A stretch of 6,881 nt of DNA, from assembly GCA_002726235.1 (NCBI GenBank), contig PBSN01000002.1:1-6881 (forward strand), given 5' to 3'. The translations under genes and the position numbers were made by a program. The stretch is from Nitrospiraceae bacterium (lineage in GTDB: Bacteria; Nitrospirota; Nitrospiria; Nitrospirales; UBA2166). Of the stretch, positions 1 through 6,881 are shown in pieces (position 1 is the stretch's first letter; the number at the start of each line of letters is the position of its first letter). A model generated the notes under the pieces. It had not been told where the DNA came from, made no database searches, and saw only the letters and a list, made by a program, of their open reading frames with translations.

Positions 1-1690
1 CTACGATAAGCACGACGACGCAGCCGCAATTAAAATTCTCGCCGCGTTTATTCGAACAACTTCGAATCTTGCAGAACTTGTTGACGCCTACTCCCTGCTA
101 AGCGATGCGTTCACTCGGCGTGGGGAATACCAAAGAGCCGTGATGCAACTTGAGCACCTGCTGTCTCTTCTTCCTCCAATTGACACTCTCGGCATACACA
201 CGACACTACAAGTTACAACGAAATGGCTACAACGGATTGCACGTCTGCACACACAGCAGGGCGATTTGGTGTCCGCCGTGGACACCATGCTGCGGGAACA
301 TGCCCTCGCAAAGGCGGAGGATCAGGAGAGGCTTGTCGCACAAATCGAGACGATGCTCCAGACGCAACTTACGCGTGATGACCTGCATGCGGTGGCTGAT
401 CGCTATCCCACCATGTTTCCCGGAGACGCCGCGCTCTCCCATCTCATCCAACGGTATGATCACGCAGGCAATAATGAGTTCTTTAGCATGGAGCAGTTGG
501 TCAATCGGCTGGTGGAACAGTTTCCGGAGCAAAAGTCCGCACAAGTCGCCGTGACGCGTCTCAACACTTTACGCGTCCAATTGCAAGCCCACCGCTATAT
601 CATTGGCGTGGCACTGCCGATGAGCGGGCCTTTGGCGCCGTATGCCAAAGACATTCTCACTGGCATCCGCCTCGCGATCAACCAACAGCAAATGACAGAC
701 TCCCTGGGCATCGTCACCATTGATGTTGCGCAACAGGATCGCACGCTCATCGACCAGGTCACCCAACTCCAAGCCGACTTCAATCCCATTGCGCTTCTTG
801 GGCCGTTGCTCAGCAAAAACCTCAACGCCCTCGCCGAGTGGGCGGAGTACTACGGGATCCCCGTGGTGTCACCCACCGCGACCCAGCCAGCCGTTGCACG
901 ACACGGGTCGTTTTTGTTCAGTACGGCAACAACCGGAACACTGCTTGGCAACGCGATTGCCCAATATGCAATGTTCGACCTTGGCATGACTCAATTTGCC
1001 ATTCTGGCTCCCGACGATCCCTATGGCGCTGAACTGTCCACGGTCTTTGCAACCGCCATCGCACAGATAGAAGGCATCGTTCTCGCAACCGTGTTCTACG
1101 ACCCAGGCGAAACGGATTTTAAGCCGTATATTCAAATCATCCGAGATAACGATTTGAAACATGACGGAATCCTTCTGCCCCCGCTTGAAGGAGAGGAAGG
1201 GGAAGAGGAAGACGAGTCCTATTTTCCCGGGTTGGATGCCATCTTCCTTCCCGATGGGCACAAGACCGTTGGACTCATCGCAGCACACCTGCACTATCAC
1301 GATATGAACGTGACGCTTCTCGGAGCCAACGGGTGGAACAATTCGGACCTGATTCGATACGGCGAGCAGGCGGTGGAAGGCGGGGTTTTTGTCGACACGT
1401 TCAACCTGCATAGCCCCAACACGGCCATGCAAGCGTTCGTGCGCGACTATCAGGCTTCATACCAGAGCGACCCGTCCGAATTTTCCGCCCTCGCCTATGA
1501 CACTACCCAGATGGTGCTGCACACCATTCACCAAGGCGCCATGACCGGACGTGCAGTCGGCGCCTCGCTGAGAGCCCTGCACCAATTTCCCAGCCTGTCG
1601 GGTCCCGCCACGATGACCCCAGCGGGCACTCTCAATCGGTCACTCGTCGTCATCACAGTCGATCAGGGAGCATTTGTACAACTTAATTAG
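1..1690 (+). CDS. TPR and type 1 periplasmic-binding-fold protein (LpoA-like PBP activator / ABC substrate-binding family), 5' partial
   Basis: The reading frame (first full codon at position 2) is open from the window edge, so the gene begins upstream; the first possible internal start, a GTG at 140, is not needed. 562 residues are visible. Residues about 10-110 are helical with TPR-like character (for example AYSLLSDAFTRRGEYQRAV near 30-50). Residues about 199-562 form a type 1 periplasmic-binding domain (Peripla_BP_6 / LivJ-like). It starts at YIIGVALPMSGPLAPYAK and continues with ALLGPL, IPVVSPTAT, DDPYGAEL and DPGETDF. TPR plus this fold is the arrangement of LpoA-type penicillin-binding protein activators and of related proteins often annotated as branched-chain amino-acid binding proteins. 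The signal peptide or lipobox would lie outside the window. No permease or ATPase gene is adjacent, which argues against a dedicated ABC importer. An acidic loop lies at 1187-1216. The ligand and true role are unknown; the fold is near certain, the LpoA-like role is inference. Confidence 0.85.
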   Translation, partial: YDKHDDAAAIKILAAFIRTTSNLAELVDAYSLLSDAFTRRGEYQRAVMQLEHLLSLLPPIDTLGIHTTLQVTTKWLQRIARLHTQQGDLVSAVDTMLREHALAKAEDQERLVAQIETMLQTQLTRDDLHAVADRYPTMFPGDAALSHLIQRYDHAGNNEFFSMEQLVNRLVEQFPEQKSAQVAVTRLNTLRVQLQAHRYIIGVALPMSGPLAPYAKDILTGIRLAINQQQMTDSLGIVTIDVAQQDRTLIDQVTQLQADFNPIALLGPLLSKNLNALAEWAEYYGIPVVSPTATQPAVARHGSFLFSTATTGTLLGNAIAQYAMFDLGMTQFAILAPDDPYGAELSTVFATAIAQIEGIVLATVFYDPGETDFKPYIQIIRDNDLKHDGILLPPLEGEEGEEEDESYFPGLDAIFLPDGHKTVGLIAAHLHYHDMNVTLLGANGWNNSDLIRYGEQAVEGGVFVDTFNLHSPNTAMQAFVRDYQASYQSDPSEFSALAYDTTQMVLHTIHQGAMTGRAVGASLRALHQFPSLSGPATMTPAGTLNRSLVVITVDQGAFVQLN

Positions 1691-1708
1691 CCAATAGGTT
1701 CATATCCC

Positions 1709-2427
1709 ATGGATTACCTCGAACACATTTTCCTGATGCTGTCCTATCAGCTTTTACCATTGTTATTTGCAATGGTCTTGCACGAATTTGCACATGGATG
1801 GGTCGCAAATTATTTGGGGGATCCTACCGCTCGACTTGCTGGCCGATTGACATTGAACCCGAAACCTCATATTGACCCAGTTGGGACTGTGCTCTTTCCC
1901 GCAATGTGTCTCATTCTCCAAAGTCCAATATTTTTCGGGTATGCGAAACCGGTACCTGTAAACTTTTTCAACCTTCACCATCCCAAACGCGACATGGTGT
2001 TGGTAGCAGCAGCCGGTCCTGCCATGAACCTTCTCCTTGCGATCATCAGTGGAATTCTCCTGCGCATCATTCTTACCATCGAACCTTCCGTCACTGGCAC
2101 AATGTCTCCCCTTCAACCATCAGAAACGTCACACAGTATGACTACAATGTTTCTGCTCCCACTTGTCTTCATGCTACTCTTCTCAATTAAAATCAACGTT
2201 CTGCTTATGCTATTTAATCTACTTCCTATTCCTCCGCTTGATGGTGGCCGAATTGCGGTCGGAATTCTGCCATACAAACAGGCACGTATGCTGAGTGGCC
2301 TCGAATCCTACGGGATGATGATTGTCATCATCCTTGTTGCATTTGACGGTCAATTACAGATCATGAGCACCTTCTTCTGGCCTCTCGTTGATCTAGCCAC
2401 TCTGACAATCCTCTCGGGCACACTCGG

Positions 2428-2431
<4 letters not shown>
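1709..2431 (+). CDS. Site-2 protease family protein (peptidase M50), integral membrane zinc metalloprotease
   Basis: This 240-residue protein is a compact membrane protease without a PDZ domain, the size usual for the short standalone S2P-like M50 group. The zinc-binding HEFAH motif lies at residues 25-29 inside the first hydrophobic segment, with E26 as the expected catalytic base. It is followed by the family-typical NPKPHIDPVG at 50-59. The second conserved site, NLLPIPPLDGGR, spans 170-181 and supplies the third zinc ligand, D178. Hydrophobic segments lie around 9-25, 58-75, 95-125, 147-175 and 200-225. Such enzymes cut membrane-embedded substrates, often anti-sigma factors, but nothing here identifies the substrate. 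The ATG lies 18 bp after the preceding stop, with only a weak AGG upstream (about 1696-1698). The stop overlaps the trpS start by 4 bp, implying co-transcription and probable translational coupling. Confidence 0.93.
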
Positions 2432-4435
<2,004 letters not shown>

Positions 4436-4465
4436 TCGGTCTTAATCACACGCGTAATACGCATT

Positions 4466-4473
4466 AAAAAGGG
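4466..4473 (+). promoter_or_regulatory. Ribosome binding site of pgk
   Basis: AAAAAGGG ends 9 nt before the ATG at 4483. It decides between two nearby ATGs: the one at 4475 sits too close and opens only a five-codon frame, whereas 4483 gives the full Pgk with its conserved N-terminus. Confidence 0.55.
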
Positions 4474-4482
4474 CCATGTCTG

Positions 4483-5691
4483 ATGAACATTAATAAGGTG
4501 TCAATTGAAGATATTGAAATCAGAGAAAAACGCGTATTCATCCGTGTTGATTTCAATGTTCCACTCGATACAAATGGTGGCCCCCTCATCATCGCCGACG
4601 ATACCCGCATTCGCTCCAGCCTTCCAACCATCAACTACGCTATAGACCAAGGAGCCAAAGTCATTCTCTGTTCGCATCACGGCCGACCTGCCGGGAAACC
4701 GGAACCCGAACACACCCTTGCTCCCATTGCAGCACGCTTGGGACGGCTACTGAAAAAAGATGTTCTGTTCGCGCGGGATTGTGTCGGGCAAGCTGTTGAG
4801 TCGCTCGCGGCCACAATGGCTCCCGGGGATGTCTTGCTGCTTGAAAACGTACGCTTTCACCCAGGAGAAGTGAACAACCACGAATCGTTTGCAAAAGCTT
4901 TGGCAGCACATGCCGATGTATACATCAACGATGCATTTGGAACGGCACATCGAGACCATGCGTCAACCACTGGGATTACCCGATTCGTCCAAACAACCGC
5001 CATGGGCTTCCTGCTTCGAAAGGAAATCCGCTATCTTGAAAGCGCCATCGTATCCCCTACCAGACCATTTGTCGCAATTCTTGGCGGAGCAAAAGTTTCC
5101 GGAAAAATCGGAGTCATTGACAATCTCGGAAAAACAGTTGACAAAGTCATTATCGGGGGAGGGATGGCCTTTACCTTCCTTAAAGCCCTCGGATTAGAGA
5201 TTGGAGCGTCAATGATCGAGGACGACATGGTGGATCGCGCACGAGAGATTCACCAACACGCCATTGAACGCGGGATCAAATTTTATCTTCCCGTCGATTG
5301 CGTGGTTGCTACACATCAAGACGCGGACGCCGAGACCAAGATCGTCCCGATACAAGAAATCCCAAACGACTGGATCGGGGTCGATATTGGACCAGCTTCA
5401 GCTCGGCTATTCGAAGAAGCGATTGAAAATGCGAAAACCATTTTGTGGAACGGCCCGATGGGCGTGTTTGAAATCGATGCATTTTCGCGAGGAACCTTCG
5501 CAGTAGCCCATGCCGTAGGCCATGCCTATGCGATGAGTATTGTGGGTGGTGGTGACACAGGTTTGGCCGTGCATCGGGCCCACGAATCGGAAAACATCTC
5601 CTTCGTCTCAACGGGAGGTGGTGCTGCCCTCCAATTTCTTGAAGGGCACAGCCTGCCCGGACTTGCTGTGCTACCCGACGTGTCCCCCTAA
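4483..5691 (+). CDS. pgk: Phosphoglycerate kinase
   Basis: Transfers the acyl phosphate of 1,3-bisphosphoglycerate to ADP, giving ATP and 3-phosphoglycerate; the next step after Gap. At 402 residues it is of standard bacterial length. The N-terminal substrate domain shows RVDFNVPLD at 21-29, SHHGRPAGK at 64-72 (the common form is SHLGRPKG; the binding H65 and R68 are kept), LLLENVRFHPGE at 118-129 and NDAFGTAHRDHAS at 149-161. The C-terminal nucleotide domain shows GGAKVSGKIGVIDNL at 201-215, IIGGGMAFTFLK at 223-234, LWNGPMGVFE at 321-330, GGGDTGLAVH at 355-364 and STGGGAALQFLEG at 376-388. All core motifs are intact, so it should be active. It is a single-domain-pair Pgk, not a Pgk-TpiA fusion: tpiA is separate, 123 bp downstream. 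Confidence 0.98.
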   Translation: MNINKVSIEDIEIREKRVFIRVDFNVPLDTNGGPLIIADDTRIRSSLPTINYAIDQGAKVILCSHHGRPAGKPEPEHTLAPIAARLGRLLKKDVLFARDCVGQAVESLAATMAPGDVLLLENVRFHPGEVNNHESFAKALAAHADVYINDAFGTAHRDHASTTGITRFVQTTAMGFLLRKEIRYLESAIVSPTRPFVAILGGAKVSGKIGVIDNLGKTVDKVIIGGGMAFTFLKALGLEIGASMIEDDMVDRAREIHQHAIERGIKFYLPVDCVVATHQDADAETKIVPIQEIPNDWIGVDIGPASARLFEEAIENAKTILWNGPMGVFEIDAFSRGTFAVAHAVGHAYAMSIVGGGDTGLAVHRAHESENISFVSTGGGAALQFLEGHSLPGLAVLPDVSP

Positions 5692-5776
5692 CAAGATGAT
5701 AAAACAGCCCTCCAGTATCCTTCTCGCTCCACTCCAAAGTGCAACATACAGCAATACAATTTGTCGTTTCACTTGC

Positions 5777-5798
5777 GATGGCTTTGTTAAACAACATC
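5777..5798. repeat. Short imperfect inverted repeat in the pgk-tpiA spacer
   Basis: GATG (5777-5780) pairs with CATC (5795-5798). Inside it, TTGT (5784-5787) pairs with ACAA (5791-5794) around a TAA loop, leaving a three-base bulge (GCT) on one side. It sits in the only long spacer of the cluster, ending 16 nt before the tpiA ATG. The stem is AT-rich and weak and no T-run follows, so it is not an intrinsic terminator. It could be a small operator or mRNA hairpin, or chance. Confidence 0.25.
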
Positions 5799-5814
5799 TT
5801 TGAGCATCCTGCTT

Positions 5815-6573
5815 ATGCGACGACGCGTCCTCATAGGTAACTGGAAAATGCACAAAACCGCTGGGGAGGCTAGCAGATACATCAGAGATTTTTTGCCCCT
5901 CACCCAGAACATTGCCAGCATAGACATCATTCTTGCTCCACCATTCACTGCTCTTCATGTCGTAGCAGAATCGATCAAAGACACGGCGATTGGCCTCGCC
6001 GGCCAGAACATGCATTGGAACTCCCATGGAGCATTTACCGGTGAAGTCTCTCCAGCCATGTTGTGCGACAACGGATGCCAATCAGTGATCATTGGTCACT
6101 CAGAACGGCGACAGACGTTTCATGAAGATGACAACACGATTAATCGAAAGGTAAAGGCCGCAATCGCGCATCACCTCACCGCAATCATGTGTGTCGGAGA
6201 AACACGTGAAGAACGTGATACCGGAAAAACGTCAGACGTCCTCTCCCGTCAACTGGCAGCAGGATTGGCTGGAATAGGTACCATTGACGCCAAGCAACTT
6301 ATCATCGCTTATGAGCCCATCTGGGCGATCGGAAGTGGAACGCCCGCAACTCCCACACAAGCCAGCAAGGTACATATCAAGCTTCGGGAACACCTCGGAA
6401 CGCTCTTCACTACCTCAACAGCGGAATCCATTCAGATCATCTACGGAGGCAGCATCACCGCCGAGAATATTCAATCCCTGCTGGCCATGCCTCACGTCGA
6501 CGGCGGATTAGTTGGTGGGGCTTGTCTCGACCCTCATAACTTTGGTACCATTGTCAGTTCTGCAACTAATTGA
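5815..6573 (+). CDS. tpiA: Triose-phosphate isomerase
   Basis: Interconverts dihydroxyacetone phosphate and glyceraldehyde 3-phosphate, feeding the substrate of Gap. From the ATG at 5815 it has 252 residues, the usual TIM-barrel length, and begins MRRRVLIGNWKMHKT, in register with other bacterial TpiA N-termini. Catalytic residues are visible: N9 and K11 in GNWKMHK, H95 in IIGHSERR and E167 in AYEPIWAIGSGTPAT, which also contains the mobile loop 6. The phosphate-binding IYGGSI (209-214) and GLVGGACLDP (231-240) follow. A TTG at 5800 would add five residues (MSILL). I prefer the ATG because the homologous start fits and neither site has a good Shine-Dalgarno. It follows pgk after 123 bp and precedes secG by 9 bp. 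Confidence 0.97.
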   Translation: MRRRVLIGNWKMHKTAGEASRYIRDFLPLTQNIASIDIILAPPFTALHVVAESIKDTAIGLAGQNMHWNSHGAFTGEVSPAMLCDNGCQSVIIGHSERRQTFHEDDNTINRKVKAAIAHHLTAIMCVGETREERDTGKTSDVLSRQLAAGLAGIGTIDAKQLIIAYEPIWAIGSGTPATPTQASKVHIKLREHLGTLFTTSTAESIQIIYGGSITAENIQSLLAMPHVDGGLVGGACLDPHNFGTIVSSATN

Positions 6574-6582
6574 AAATAACCC

Positions 6583-6881
6583 ATGTTGTACACATTCCTC
6601 ATCACCTTTCACGTTCTCATCTGCTTTATAATGATCGGAGTCGTGCTCCTGCAGTCTGGGAAAGGGGCGGAAATCGGCGCAGCCTTTGGCGGATCCAGCC
6701 AAACCGTATTCGGATCACGGGGTCCAGGCACATTCCTGAGCAAAGCCACGGCGTGGGCTGCCTCCATTTTCATGCTTACCTCACTCAGCTTAGCCATACT
6801 GAGCAAACAAGCGGTTACTGGCTCCTCCGTTTTGGACAATCTCGACGACGGCGTGACTTTGGAGCAAGTTGAAGATAGCCT
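6583..6881 (+). CDS. secG: Preprotein translocase subunit SecG, 3' partial
   Basis: SecG is the small accessory subunit of the SecYEG channel in the inner membrane and assists SecA-driven protein export. 99 codons are visible before the window ends, with the frame still open. The first transmembrane helix is at about residues 2-23 (LYTFLITFHVLICFIMIGVV). The family signature follows: LLQSGKGAEIGAAFGG at 22-37, then SSQTVFGSRGPGTFLSK at 38-54. The second helix is at about 56-74. After it comes an acidic tail (VLDNLDDGVTLEQVEDS). The ATG is 9 bp after the tpiA stop and lacks an evident Shine-Dalgarno, so it is probably translated from the same message. Placement of secG directly after tpiA is a common bacterial arrangement. 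Confidence 0.95.
   Translation, partial: MLYTFLITFHVLICFIMIGVVLLQSGKGAEIGAAFGGSSQTVFGSRGPGTFLSKATAWAASIFMLTSLSLAILSKQAVTGSSVLDNLDDGVTLEQVEDS

Noticed and set aside
869-1432. 187-codon open frame on the - strand opposite the binding-protein gene
   Set aside because: It lies wholly antisense to a well-supported domain, its translation shows no recognisable motif, and no ribosome site or partner gene supports it; it is a shadow of codon bias in the + gene.
4452-4462. GCGTAATACGC inverted repeat between gap and pgk
   Set aside because: Only a four-base-pair stem with a three-base loop; the following A-run is on the coding strand rather than a T-run, so it is not a terminator on the + strand.
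4475-4492. Five-codon ATG frame (MSDEH) overlapping the pgk start
   Set aside because: The Shine-Dalgarno almost touches this ATG, so the spacing is wrong for it, and the peptide has no leader-like codon repeats; it is probably incidental.
5755-5760. TACAAT as a promoter -10 box for tpiA
   Set aside because: No acceptable -35 hexamer lies 15-19 bp upstream, so I did not call a promoter from this element alone.
5309-5797. 162-codon open frame on the - strand over the pgk 3' end and the spacer
   Set aside because: The translation is rich in Arg, His and Cys with no domain, and most of it is antisense to conserved Pgk motifs. It is not needed to explain the 123 bp spacer.
5671-6081. 136-codon open frame on the - strand spanning the pgk-tpiA spacer and the tpiA start
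   Set aside because: It overlaps the conserved tpiA N-terminal half on the opposite strand and shows no family features.

Overview
The window carries seven protein-coding genes, all on the + strand and closely packed. In order they are a TPR plus periplasmic-binding-fold protein (5' end outside the window), a site-2 (M50) protease, trpS, gap, pgk, tpiA and secG (3' end outside the window). I see no RNA genes, insertion sequences, CRISPR arrays, attachment sites or convincing terminators. The longest stretch without a gene is the 123 bp between pgk and tpiA.

The sequence suggests a bacterial chromosome of medium GC (about half G+C). The [4Fe-4S]-type TrpRS, the gap-pgk-tpiA-secG cluster and the LpoA-like binding protein next to an M50 protease recall Nitrospirota (Nitrospira-like) or other Gram-negative deep-branching lineages. 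That placement rests on remembered gene order and protein style, not on a search, so it is tentative.

Layout: positions 1-1690 hold the end of a probable envelope protein with N-terminal helical repeats and a type 1 periplasmic-binding fold. An 18 bp gap leads to the integral-membrane zinc protease (1709-2431). Its stop codon overlaps the trpS start (ATGA). trpS (2428-3408) is followed after 19 bp by gap (3428-4435), after 47 bp by pgk (4483-5691), after 123 bp by tpiA (5815-6573), and after 9 bp by secG (6583 onward).

The three sugar enzymes catalyse consecutive steps of lower glycolysis/gluconeogenesis: TpiA interconverts the triose phosphates, Gap makes 1,3-bisphosphoglycerate and Pgk forms ATP from it. 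They form the functional core of the run. trpS supplies Trp-tRNA, and secG supports protein export through SecYEG. These two and the envelope genes are probably co-transcribed housekeeping neighbours rather than pathway partners. The most notable molecular detail is the four-cysteine cluster motif in TrpRS. I do not see a new defence, mobile or biosynthetic system here; this is mostly ordinary core genome.
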